59,704 nucleotides of DNA from Hyphomicrobiales bacterium. Its GTDB lineage: Bacteria; Pseudomonadota; Alphaproteobacteria; Rhizobiales; Xanthobacteraceae. The stretch spans positions 1 through 59,704 of the forward strand of contig JAFKKM010000034.1 of NCBI GenBank assembly GCA_017305555.1. The letters run 5' to 3'. A program made the translations under genes and the position numbers. Positions within the stretch are counted from its first letter, which is position 1, and each line of letters begins with the position of its first letter. Under the pieces are notes generated by a model, which saw nothing but the letters and a program-made list of their open reading frames with translations, had not been told where the DNA came from and did not search any database. Positions 38,435-46,651 of the stretch are shown here, piece after piece.

Positions 38435-38699
38435 CTTGGTTTTCCTCAATAAACAATCCTTGGTTCAACGTTGATCAAACAGGCCAGCGCTGCTTTCCCG
38501 CCTTTCAATCACCCCGTCTCATGAATAGCCGCTATCGAACCATCGCAAAGCGGTACGCTCCAATCAGACTAATCAGAGGCTCGCGAAACAGAGTAATTGG
38601 ATGCAATCCCTGTGCATCTGTACGGATGACAGCTTCGGGTCGGTCGAGTGCGCGGCTTCGCCAACTGAACGATCCGATAGTTAGCACATCGCCTTGGCA

Positions 38700-38744
38700 C
38701 TACTTCGCGAGAATCTCTTCGGGCTTGTGCTTCTTCTGGAGCAT
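38700..38744 (-). pseudogene. IS3-family orfA remnant
   Basis: The short frame MLQKKHKPEEILAK, ended by a stop, matches the start of IS3-group OrfA proteins (RKKHKPEEIVAKLRQVDVL). Beyond the stop, CQGDVL in the same frame still echoes the family, after which similarity fades. GGGAGG precedes the ATG. It lies just upstream of the secretion operon and marks the right edge of that island. Confidence 0.5.
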
Positions 38745-39431
38745 TCCAATGTCCTCCCATTAACCTACCTCAGGAAGGATCAGTGTTCTCCAGCCAACAA
38801 ATTTAGCGCCGTATCCCGCAATATTCGTGTAGGACACTGGATGAGCCTCGTACGGGAGTATATCGTTGTATGTAACGAGGTATTTCGCAACGTTGGTCGA
38901 CATAACAGCCTCGAAAAGTATGATCTGCGGTTAAAGAACGTCAATATAGGTCAATTTAGAACATTCAGACTGCTTTCCTGTCAATGCCGCCGTGCAAAAA
39001 CGGCGATGGTTTCGATCGTAGCAGAGCGAGGATCTGGATCGCGCGCCGCACCATCACCACGCGCAAAGGATCGCGGTCGCTTTGTCTGGCCAGCGACATT
39101 GAAGACACGGCGTCGCGGGCGCACGTCAATCCGCAAGCTCGACGAACTACTAGTGAGGAAGTCGCGCGACTTAAACAAGCTGGTTGATTAAGCCGCCTGA
39201 CAGTTCGGATTGGCTCCCGGGACAGGCGGTAGATATCCTGGCTTCTGGAATCGTGTTGACCGCTGTCTTTCGGTGCGTGGGGTGACTGGCGGGGTAGCGG
39301 CGCGAAGCACGTCACCTGGAGCAGTACCCAACAACTCAACATAAAGCCAACAGGCGTATGCGCTTGCCGCATCCAGCAAAGCGCGCGCCAGTCGTCGTCT
39401 CTAAACCGGCGTCTCCCCCAGCAGCACAGCA
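38745..39431. other. Stretch without a supportable gene
   Basis: Several overlapping frames on both strands (up to 209 aa, 38965-39594 minus) show no domain and read as shadows of decayed sequence. I see no ribosome-binding site and start pair that is convincing, and no RNA gene. Confidence 0.45.
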
Positions 39432-39962
39432 TTGCCTCGACTATACGATCGGGTAGTAGTGAGTGGCGGTTGTCGCGTCGCGCTGGTAATCGAAAACAGT
39501 AACCATGAACATATCCCCGTCCTGCCGAATGCGGCGAATGATGCGCGGGCGCCGGCACAACAGCTGACTGACGAAGGGTTTCAATCGGTAACATTGAAGC
39601 TCGATCTCAAGCGTGACGCCGTCGCCTTGAGCGAATTTACGCGACTGACCGACAATGCCGACCGGGCAATAGTGTATTATTCCGGTCTCGGCATCGAGTA
39701 TAAGGGCATCAACTATCTAATCTCAGTGAATGCTCGCCTACGCGTCGATCGCGATAGTGACCTCGAAACCGTTGACCTCGGCAAAGTTCTAAGCACGGCA
39801 GAATCCGCGCGCCGGCTGCGGCTGGTTGTTCTGGATGCCTGCCGCAGCAATCCGTTCCTCGGCCAAATGAAGCGCACCATAGGCACCCGTTCGGTCTCAC
39901 GCCGTCTTGTCTTGCCCCTAGTCAAATCGATTTTGGTCGCGCTTAGGCAAAGCGCATGGTAA
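39432..39962 (+). pseudogene. Caspase-like (peptidase C14) protein, truncated and lacking the catalytic His
   Basis: The 176-aa frame aligns with secreted bacterial caspase-like proteins: RVALVIENSNHEH, PNAANDARA, and LVVLDACRSNPF with the catalytic Cys at 137. The catalytic His of the usual YSGHG motif is replaced: it reads YYSGLG, Leu at residue 86 (codon CTC at 39687, one base from CAC). There is no signal peptide and the only starts are TTG (39432) or GTG (39459). Similarity to the family stops after GTRSVSRR, where the usual long C-terminal part is missing. It is either a dead relic or a non-catalytic pseudo-caspase; relic is more likely. Confidence 0.7.
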
Positions 39963-39972
39963 ATTGTCACCT

Positions 39973-40173
39973 ATGCAACCGCAATCTGTAGTATTGACTC
40001 TTCTCGTCAGCGTTCTTGCACTAGCATTGTCAGCTTGTGTGTCCGGCTACGAGCTTGGCCAGATGACTCCACGAGCTCTTGGCGGCGCGTCCGCTTCCAT
40101 CCCGCCGCCTAGAGGAACGCCGGAGTTTGAAGCATGGCTCAAGAAACCGGGACCAAACGAGCCGAAGCAATAG
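39973..40173 (+). CDS. Small putative lipoprotein
   Basis: A 66-aa product with a signal peptide (VVLTLLVSVLALALSAC) and a lipobox LSAC, then about 45 mature residues ending PKQ. It starts 11 bases after the caspase-like stop, ATG preferred over TTG at 39964. Too short to assign; could be a genuine small envelope lipoprotein or the tail of the decayed neighbourhood. Confidence 0.45.
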   Translation: MQPQSVVLTLLVSVLALALSACVSGYELGQMTPRALGGASASIPPPRGTPEFEAWLKKPGPNEPKQ

Positions 40174-40321
40174 AACGGCATTACTAGCTGGGACGCCAGA
40201 CTTTATCGAGCATATGGATTCGAATTATTCGAAAACAATTGTGTGCTGGTTCACTTACGTAACCTATTCATCGCGAACAGCCTCAATCATATGTTCCTAT
40301 TGGCTAGGCTCAGGACTCCTT

Positions 40322-40655
40322 GATCAGAGCCAGAAGATGACTACGGCTGCGATGCAGATGGCGGATGAATGTGCGCCCACATCCGTCGTAACGAGTGTGG
40401 ATGCGCCGCCAGTCCTTGATCCTGCCGAACATGTTCTCGATCCTGTGCCGCTGACGATAGAGTTTGCGGTCATCTTCAATCGGGTTTGCGGTTCGACTTC
40501 GACGGGATGCAGGCCGCAATCCAGCATTCGGCGAGGGCGCGGCGAAATCAGTTGGCATCGTAACCCCTGTCGGCGAGTAACTGCCTGGCGGGTGGCCGCG
40601 CATCGAGCATCAACGCCACGCCTCTGTAATCGCTCATTTGGCCTTCGCTGGGCAG
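40322..40655 (-). pseudogene. IS5-family transposase remnant
   Basis: Pieces of an IS5-type DDE transposase C-terminal region in several frames: SDYRGVALMLDARPPARQLL and ADRGYDAN, then a stop where Trp is expected, RRALAEC, LYRQRHRIENMFGRIKDWRR (holding the catalytic Glu), and finally SSAICIAAVVIFWL in another frame. At least two frameshifts and one nonsense change; clearly dead. Confidence 0.8.
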
Positions 40656-40764
40656 CATGACAACGGTTCAAGGAACATCGATTGCGAAGGCACGCCAGTC
40701 AATCTCAACGGAAGCAAAACCTTTTTCGACAGTTTCGGCTATAACGCCGCATCATGACGGAATG

Positions 40765-40995
40765 TTACTCGCTACGCCCGAATCGATCGAGGAAGCTCAC
40801 CGCATCAAGCAGACGCCCAGCTTCGTAGATGGGTTGCTCGATATCGAGGGCAAGGGTGACGCCCTCGTTGACGCTGCCGGCCTGCGCGCAGGCCGCGGCC
40901 GCGCGGGCGATGCGCACGGCGTCCTCGAGCCTGACCTGAATGGCCGCCAGCATGGCGCCGATTGCCTGTTGGGCCGCGGTGTTATCGATGTCCAT
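40765..40995 (-). CDS. Small helical hypothetical protein
   Basis: A 76-aa protein, mostly helical (NTAAQQAIGAMLAAIQVRLE, then ARAAAACAQAGSVNEG). No family recognised. ATG at 40995 is preferred over a start 11 codons upstream. Compact coding character and the neighbouring XRE gene on the same strand suggest an accessory or phage-type gene. Confidence 0.5.
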   Translation of the reverse strand: MDIDNTAAQQAIGAMLAAIQVRLEDAVRIARAAAACAQAGSVNEGVTLALDIEQPIYEAGRLLDAVSFLDRFGRSE

Positions 40996-41137
40996 GGCGG
41001 CTGCCTCCGTTATGACGCCACCACACACGCTCGCCTGGGTCGGGAAGTCGAGCGCAATCCGAGCAATCTTGTGGCTCAGATCGGCGTTGTTGGATCATCA
41101 TGTGATCGGGCAAAGCCGTGGACTGTGGGTCGCGTGA

Positions 41138-41431
41138 CTACTTCGAGGCCGCGCGGCGTGGTCTTGCCGGCGTCTTGCCGCTGATCAGGTCGCGCAGCAA
41201 TTTAACCGGATCGGCGCCGATGGCGCGCACGATCGCCACGAACTCCACGACATCGATCCGGCGCTCGCCGCCCTCGTACTTGGCGACAAAGGACTGCGGC
41301 CGCTTCAGCCGGCGCGCCAGCTCGTGCTGGGTGAGCCCGGCCTGCTTGCGGGCAGCCACCATCAGGGCGCAAAACGCGGCCTGTTCGGACGAGTGGACGG
41401 TCTTGGTGATGCCGCGGGCGGAGGTGGTCAT
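41138..41431 (-). CDS. XRE-family transcriptional regulator
   Basis: A 97-aa single-domain DNA-binding protein. The helix-turn-helix spans about residues 28-65 (LTQHELARRLKRPQSFVAKY, then EGGERRIDVVEF). The basic tail KTPARPRRAASK may add DNA contacts. It is divergent from the nuclease gene with a perfect palindrome in the 158-bp gap, so it probably represses both itself and the nuclease pair. Confidence 0.88.
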   Translation of the reverse strand: MTTSARGITKTVHSSEQAAFCALMVAARKQAGLTQHELARRLKRPQSFVAKYEGGERRIDVVEFVAIVRAIGADPVKLLRDLISGKTPARPRRAASK

Positions 41432-41459
41432 CGCCCCGGGAAGCTGATCCCAGGATCGG

Positions 41460-41480
41460 ATTATCCCAAACGGGGATAAT
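41460..41480. promoter_or_regulatory. Palindromic operator between XRE regulator and nuclease
   Basis: Perfect inverted repeat ATTATCCC-N5-GGGATAAT, 21 bp in all, lying 29 bases from the XRE start and 110 bases from the nuclease start. The right arm overlaps a GATAAT that could be a -10 element for the nuclease. Good candidate binding site of the XRE protein. Confidence 0.65.
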
Positions 41481-41589
41481 ATTAACTCCGTTTTGCTGTT
41501 CTTCCCGCTTCATCCCGCTTTGCAGTGGCTCGAGGCCCCCACCAGAGCCATCACTGTGGCCATGGTCATTTGAAGGAACGGAGGTTCTC

Positions 41590-42684
41590 ATGTCGGTCAG
41601 TCAGCGCATTTGGCAGGTCGGTCAGCCGCCGCAGCGGCTTCCCGAATCCCGATTGGCGTCGGAGCAGGAGTTGGAGGAGATGATCGTGGCGAAGCCCGAG
41701 ATCGTCTCCGACGAATGGATGGTGATCGGCCGGCAGGAGGAGACCGGGTTCGGGGGACGGATCGATCTTCTGGCGATCGCCCCGGACAGTTCCCTGATCC
41801 TGATCGAGCTCAAGCGCGGCCGGACGCCCCGGGAGGTGGTGGCCCAGGCGCTTGATTATGCCACCTGGGTCGAGGCGCTCGACGCCGACAGCGTGATGCG
41901 GATCTACGCCCGGTTCAAAGCCAAGTCCCAGGAGACCGGCGATCTGGCCAAGGATTTTGAGGCGAGGTTCGGCACACCGTTAGATCCCGAGGTGTTTCCC
42001 GGGCAACATCAGGTCGTCATTGTCGCCTCCATGCTGGACGCGAGTTCCGAGCGGATCGTCTCCTATCTCAGCAAGCGCGCGGTCGCCATCAATGTGCTGT
42101 GCTTCGAGGTGTTCGACCATGGCACGGACAAGCTGCTGAGCCGCGCCTGGCTCCGGGATCCGGTCGAAGCCCAGGCCGCCAGCAGTTCAGGCAGCTCCAA
42201 CTCGTCCTCCGGATCCTGGAACGGCGAGTACTATGCTTCCTATGGCGGCAAGAACCGGTCCTGGGACGAGGCCGTCAAATATGGCTTCATCAGCGCCGGT
42301 GGCGGAGCCTGGTATTCCAACACACTGAAGCTGCTCAAGCCCGGTGACCGGATCTGGGTCAACGTGCCAGGCAAGGGCTTTGTCGGCGTCGGACGGGTCA
42401 CCGGGTTCTCGACGCCCCTCCCCGAGTTCAGGGTGCACGTCGATGGACAAGAGGTACCGGCATCCGAGATCATCGCCGGCGGCCAGCTCGACCCAACGGT
42501 CGACCTGGACAAGATGGAGTACTTTGTCCCGGTCGAGTGGGCCGACACGGTACCCCTCGACAAAGCCATCAACGAGCTCGGCCTGTTCGGGAACACAAAC
42601 AGTGTCTGTGCGCCCAAAACTCCAAAGTGGCGGACGACGATCGAGCGGCTGCGGAGTGCATTCCCCGGCTACGATTCCCTCTAG
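41590..42684 (+). CDS. PD-(D/E)XK nuclease (NucS/DUF91-like) with C-terminal EVE/PUA-like domain
   Basis: A 364-aa protein. The nuclease fold is shown by GRIDLLAIAPDSSLILIELKRG: D59, E73 and K75 form the catalytic set, with Q86 behind. A Ser-rich linker (about 195-213) leads to a second domain (about 214-300, YGGKNRSWDEAVKYGFISAG and GDRIWVNVPGKGFVGVGRV) that resembles PUA/EVE-like nucleic-acid base-reading modules; this second call is less sure. A nuclease plus base-reading domain under XRE control suggests a modified-DNA or foreign-DNA response. The DUF6508 gene follows 16 bp after. Confidence 0.82.
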   Translation: MSVSQRIWQVGQPPQRLPESRLASEQELEEMIVAKPEIVSDEWMVIGRQEETGFGGRIDLLAIAPDSSLILIELKRGRTPREVVAQALDYATWVEALDADSVMRIYARFKAKSQETGDLAKDFEARFGTPLDPEVFPGQHQVVIVASMLDASSERIVSYLSKRAVAINVLCFEVFDHGTDKLLSRAWLRDPVEAQAASSSGSSNSSSGSWNGEYYASYGGKNRSWDEAVKYGFISAGGGAWYSNTLKLLKPGDRIWVNVPGKGFVGVGRVTGFSTPLPEFRVHVDGQEVPASEIIAGGQLDPTVDLDKMEYFVPVEWADTVPLDKAINELGLFGNTNSVCAPKTPKWRTTIERLRSAFPGYDSL

Positions 42685-42700
42685 GAGGTCTGCGCACACT

Positions 42701-43126
42701 ATGAGACAGGCTGATACCACAACGATGCTGCGAGCGCTGGCCGCGTTCGGGCCGCAACTGCGCGCTCCTGACGCCTCCCCCGGCCGATGGGCGGATCAGA
42801 CAGGCAGCGGAACGCTCGATGATCCGCTGACCATGCCGTCCTTTGAGACGAGCGACCTGCTCAACCGCTTCGAGGCCATGACGTACAACGCCGGCTGGGT
42901 TCAAGACGTCGACTGGATGGAATGGTCCAGGGGACCCGAGGCCAAAAGGCTGTTGCGCGACAACGCATCGCTTGCTGAGGCGACTGTCGATCAGATCGCC
43001 AATGTCCTCACCACCATCGTGCGCTCCGCCCGGTTCAACGAAGGCGCACTCGCGGGGTATTTTAAGGAAGGCGTGCTGCTCGCGCTCGCCGAGCGCGCCG
43101 AGGCCCTGCTTGCGACAAAGGCCTGA
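42701..43126 (+). CDS. DUF6508-family protein
   Basis: A 141-aa protein matching what I recall of DUF6508: opening LRALAAFGPQL, central GWVQDVDWMEWSRGPEAKRLL, and C-terminal IANVLTTIVRSARFNEGALA. Function unknown. GGAGG lies 14 bases before the ATG, rather far. It is downstream of the nuclease, same direction, so probably co-regulated. The longer overlapping frame to the left is a shadow of the nuclease gene. Confidence 0.75.
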   Translation: MRQADTTTMLRALAAFGPQLRAPDASPGRWADQTGSGTLDDPLTMPSFETSDLLNRFEAMTYNAGWVQDVDWMEWSRGPEAKRLLRDNASLAEATVDQIANVLTTIVRSARFNEGALAGYFKEGVLLALAERAEALLATKA

Positions 43127-43237
43127 TCGCCTCGCTAGATCCAAGCCTGCGCGCACGCCGACCGACAACGCGCAACCGCCCGCGTCTCACAGACACAGCG
43201 ATTGACGCGAAGGCTGACGCGTGCGCGCAATGATGCT

Positions 43238-43275
43238 CCGGGATGCCGATCAGTCGTTCGTCGATTGGCATCCGG
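43238..43275. terminator. Possible bidirectional terminator between convergent genes
   Basis: Imperfect 13-14-bp stem, CCGGGATGCCGATC against GATTGGCATCCGG, with an 11-base loop. It lies between the DUF6508 gene and the terminase gene, which converge. T tracts are weak on both sides, so efficiency is doubtful. Confidence 0.45.
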
Positions 43276-43289
43276 ACCTTGTTGGCCGT

Positions 43290-44705
43290 TCAGTCGCCCG
43301 TCACCCAGCTCAAGGACGCATCATAGCCGTAGAGCTTGTGGGCCAGCGCCTGGGTGATGCTGTCGACCTGGTCGTCGTGCCTGGCTTGCGGAAAGGTCAG
43401 AAGTTCTGCCTCGAGCTCGCGCAGGAAATGCGCTCCACGCGGCAACAGCACCTTGCCGGCCTCGAACTTGGCCTGCTGGACGTAGAGGCGACTGATCTTG
43501 TCGTGCTCGACCTTGACGAGACGCGCCATCCAATGCTGCATGCGCTTGAGGTCTTGCGCGAGCGCGGTGCCGGTCGATGCGTCCTCGATAAGGATCGTGT
43601 CGGGCTTGAACCGCGCGGCAAGCTCGGCCGCGGTATCGCGCAGGCGAGGATATTCGTAACGGCCGCGCGTGAGATCGAGCAGGTAGTAGAACTCGCGGTC
43701 GATCACCAGCCAGGTGGTGCAGACCGACCAGTCGTTCTGCGTGCCGTTCTTGGCGGCGGTGTCCCAGCTCTGGATGATTTTGCTGCGATAGTTACGCTCG
43801 GGAAACGCGTCGTAATAGCGCAGCCATTCGCGCCGGATCATGCCGCCGCCGGGCGGCACCGGGGCTTGCTGATACTGCGCGGCAAAAACATCCGACCCGA
43901 GCTCCGTGCGGAGCTTCTCGAGCGTCGCAAGCGACTCGCGCTCGGGATGGAGCGCTTCGCCGGCGCTGCGGACATGATACGTGTCTAGCCCGGTGCGGAT
44001 CCTCTCGTCCTCCTCGGCAATGGCCGGCAGGCGGAGCGTTTGCCACTCGTCCGGCTGCTCGAGCAGGTAGCCAGACAGGTCCTGCATATGGACCCGTTGC
44101 ATGACCACGATGATGACGCCGGTGTCCTTGTTGTCGAGCCGCGAGCGCAGCGTGTTGGAGAACCATTGGGTCAGGTTGTTGCGCAGCGTGTCGGATTGGG
44201 CGTCGACAGGTTTTTGCGGATCGTCGATGATAAAGCAATCGCCGCCGAGCCCGGTCAGGGTGGCATTGATCGACGTGCTGCGCCGGTAACCGCGCTGCGT
44301 CGTGAACAGATCGGAATCGGCGACGCGTTCGATGCGCATGTTCGGAAACGCCGCGCGGTACCAGGGAGACTCAACGATCGCCCGGAAATCGGCGGCGTGC
44401 TTGGCGGCGAGGTCGTTGCTGTAACTGATACAAAAGATGCGGCGCCATGGATTGTGTCCGAGCAGGAACGCAGGAAACGCGACCGAGAGAGCCAAGGATT
44501 TGAGATGGCGCGGCGGCATATTGATGATGAGGCGCCGCGTCCGCCCCGCCATCACCTCGTTCAGATTCCAGCTGATCGCGTCGATGTGCCAGTTCGACAG
44601 GAACGTGGCCCCCGGATTGAGCGTCAGCACGCAGCGGTGCAGAAAGACATTAAAGTTCGTGCGGAAAAGCGCATCGAGGGCCTTTTTTTGATCGCGGAGC
44701 GTCAT
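43290..44705 (-). CDS. Phage terminase large subunit
   Basis: A 471-aa packaging motor protein. The ATPase part has a Walker A-like MPPRHLKSL near 63-71 and Walker B CFIIDDP at 157-163. The C-terminal RNase H-like nuclease has SWDTAAK, ILIEDASTGTAL and HDDQVDSITQAL, each with an acidic metal ligand. The frame stays open far upstream, but MTLRDQKKAL overlaps the preceding stop by 4 bases (ATGA), fixing 44705. Normally portal and capsid genes follow; here the next gene is convergent and unrelated, so packaging genes end abruptly. Confidence 0.93.
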   Translation of the reverse strand: MTLRDQKKALDALFRTNFNVFLHRCVLTLNPGATFLSNWHIDAISWNLNEVMAGRTRRLIINMPPRHLKSLALSVAFPAFLLGHNPWRRIFCISYSNDLAAKHAADFRAIVESPWYRAAFPNMRIERVADSDLFTTQRGYRRSTSINATLTGLGGDCFIIDDPQKPVDAQSDTLRNNLTQWFSNTLRSRLDNKDTGVIIVVMQRVHMQDLSGYLLEQPDEWQTLRLPAIAEEDERIRTGLDTYHVRSAGEALHPERESLATLEKLRTELGSDVFAAQYQQAPVPPGGGMIRREWLRYYDAFPERNYRSKIIQSWDTAAKNGTQNDWSVCTTWLVIDREFYYLLDLTRGRYEYPRLRDTAAELAARFKPDTILIEDASTGTALAQDLKRMQHWMARLVKVEHDKISRLYVQQAKFEAGKVLLPRGAHFLRELEAELLTFPQARHDDQVDSITQALAHKLYGYDASLSWVTGD

Positions 44706-45247
44706 TTGCTGCCTCCATCCTTCTGTGAGTTGATGATTTGCGCCAGATAGGTATCGAGTACGGTCCGGTCGTCCTCGTTCATCTCGGGCGTTTCGCCACT
44801 GCGGGTCTGTGCAACCGCAGCCTTGCGGTGCATCAGGAAGTTCATCGCTTTGAGATCGCCCTTGAGCGCATTCTGGGCGACACGATAGTAGGCGGCCTCC
44901 AGCACCGAGACGTGTCGGACGCGGCCGCGATCCTGAATGGGGATTTTTTTGTTCAGGAGCTTGGCGAGAATGTCGGCTTCCGAGCGAACACCTTTGGGGC
45001 GTCCGCGCGGATTGCCGCTCTGTCCTGCCTTGAACTGGTGCTGCCGCGGCGGACGCCCGTAGCCCACCGCGTAGTCGGCATCGCGCGAAGCGGCGCTGGC
45101 GGTGGTGCGGTGATTGCTCGTGCCGGCGCCCGGCGCACCGCCGTCCGGAACGCTCGCCGGATCGGCTGGCGTTCTGGGTTTGCGGGTACGCGGGGCGGAC
45201 GGATCGCGATCCGAACCCGGCGCCCCGGTGTTGCGAGCGCGGCTCAT
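44702..45247 (-). CDS. DUF5681 domain-containing phage-associated protein
   Basis: A 181-aa protein with a disordered basic N-terminus (about 1-60, Pro/Ala/Arg-rich) and the DUF5681 signature VGYGRPPRQHQFKAGQSGNP followed by RGRPKG near residues 61-86. The rest is helical. Its position just before the large terminase and its basic DNA-binding character suggest a small-terminase-like role, which is inference. Joined to both neighbours by 4-base ATGA overlaps. Confidence 0.88.
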   Translation of the reverse strand: MSRARNTGAPGSDRDPSAPRTRKPRTPADPASVPDGGAPGAGTSNHRTTASAASRDADYAVGYGRPPRQHQFKAGQSGNPRGRPKGVRSEADILAKLLNKKIPIQDRGRVRHVSVLEAAYYRVAQNALKGDLKAMNFLMHRKAAVAQTRSGETPEMNEDDRTVLDTYLAQIINSQKDGGSK

Positions 45248-46620
45248 GACGCCCTCCGCCCAGCGGGCGCACCGCGCAGCGCGGCGACCTCGTCGAAGGT
45301 TTGCCCGGTGGCCTCGAGGATCGCGTCCTGGCCGGTGAAAGCCTGCCAGCGGCGAACGGCGACATCGACATAGAGCGGGTCGATCTCGATGCCGAAGGCG
45401 CGCCTGCCGACACGCTCGGCCGCGAGAATGGTCGTACCTGACCCCATGAAGGCATCGATGACGATGTCGCCGCGCTTGGTACAGTCGCGGATGGCGTCGG
45501 CCACCATGGCGACCGGTTTGACGGTCGGATGCACCGCGAGGTCATCCATCCGCCCCGCCCGAAACGTGTTGACGCCGGCGTAGCGCCAGACGTTGGAGCG
45601 GTTGCGGCCGTGGCGTCCCAGTTCGACGTTGTTGCGGTGGGGCGTCGTGCCGTTGCGATAGACGAAGATCAGTTCGTGCTGCGAGCGATAGAAGCTGCCC
45701 TGGCCGGCGTTGCTTTTGACCCAGACCACGATGTTGAGCAGCTCGTCGTAGACCGCGCGACCGGCTGCGGCGAGCTCCTCATGATGCCGCCAGTCCATGG
45801 AGATGTAGTGGACCGAGCCATCGGTCGTGTGCGCAACGAGGAATCTGACAACGCTCGTCAGAAAGTCCGTGAACTGCGACCGGGTCATCTCACCGGATGC
45901 GAGGGCAAACTCGCGGTGGCGGGTCTTGCCGCGGCCAACCACGGAGTTGATCAGCACATTGTAAGGAGGGTCGGTGATAGCGGCGGCGCCACGTTGCCCC
46001 TGCATCAGCGCCTGCCAATCGACCTCCGCCCTGGCGTCACCGTTGAGCACTCGATGCTTGCCGAGCATCCAGACATCACCGCGCCGGCTAACGGCGGTCT
46101 GCTCAAGCGCCGGAATATCGTCGGCCGGTTCGTGCTCGGGATCGACGAGATCGCCCAAAAGGATGTCGGCCTCCGCCGTGCTGAAGCCGGTGATCTCGAT
46201 ATCGAGGCCGATGTCCTCGAGTGGCGCACCAAGTTCGGCCAGCGTTTTTGCCAGTTGCTCGCGATCCCACCCGGCGTTGGCCGCGATCTTGTTGTCCGCC
46301 AGGGACAAGGCGAGCTTTTGGGTTTGACTTAAGCCGGTCAGCTTGATGATCGGCACCTCGCTGAGCCCGAGCTGTTGTGCGGCGAGGTAGCGGCCATGGC
46401 CGTTGATGATGACGTTGTCTTCGTCGGCGACGACCGGCGACAAGTAACGGAATGCGAGGATGCTGGAGGCAAGCTGGCCGACCTGCTTCTTCGAATGGGT
46501 GCGCGCGTTGCGCGGGTTCGGCTTGATGCTGGCGATGGCGACAAACACGACTTGAAGTTGCTGTTTGTCGAGAATGGAGTTATTTGAAGTCTGTAGTTGG
46601 GTTTTAATTTGTCGTGCCAT
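45244..46620 (-). CDS. ParB-like nuclease domain fused to DNA methyltransferase
   Basis: A 458-aa phage-type modification enzyme. A ParB/sulfiredoxin-like domain covers about 25-110 (NPRNARTHSKKQVGQLASSI, INGHGRYLAAQQLG). The methyltransferase has DPPYN at 217-221 before DAFMGSGTTILAAER at 389-403, the beta-class order used by N4-cytosine or N6-adenine enzymes. DPPY alone favours adenine N6 but does not prove it. No restriction partner is adjacent. It overlaps the DUF5681 gene by 4 bases and opens the three-gene module. Confidence 0.93.
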   Translation of the reverse strand: MARQIKTQLQTSNNSILDKQQLQVVFVAIASIKPNPRNARTHSKKQVGQLASSILAFRYLSPVVADEDNVIINGHGRYLAAQQLGLSEVPIIKLTGLSQTQKLALSLADNKIAANAGWDREQLAKTLAELGAPLEDIGLDIEITGFSTAEADILLGDLVDPEHEPADDIPALEQTAVSRRGDVWMLGKHRVLNGDARAEVDWQALMQGQRGAAAITDPPYNVLINSVVGRGKTRHREFALASGEMTRSQFTDFLTSVVRFLVAHTTDGSVHYISMDWRHHEELAAAGRAVYDELLNIVVWVKSNAGQGSFYRSQHELIFVYRNGTTPHRNNVELGRHGRNRSNVWRYAGVNTFRAGRMDDLAVHPTVKPVAMVADAIRDCTKRGDIVIDAFMGSGTTILAAERVGRRAFGIEIDPLYVDVAVRRWQAFTGQDAILEATGQTFDEVAALRGAPAGRRAS

Positions 46621-46651
46621 AGCGTGCTATCCCTCTGTTTATGTGGACGAT

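Noticed and set aside
38965-39594. 209-codon minus-strand open frame
   Set aside because: Composition is Arg/Cys/His-rich like a shadow frame, no domain, and part lies opposite the caspase-like gene.
42344-42700. Upstream extension of the DUF6508 frame
   Set aside because: It is the out-of-frame reading of the nuclease gene; family likeness starts at MRQADTTT.
44706-45545. N-terminal extension of the terminase frame
   Set aside because: The frame is open because GC-rich overlapping coding lacks stops; the DUF5681 gene occupies this DNA in another frame, with ATGA coupling at 44702-44705.
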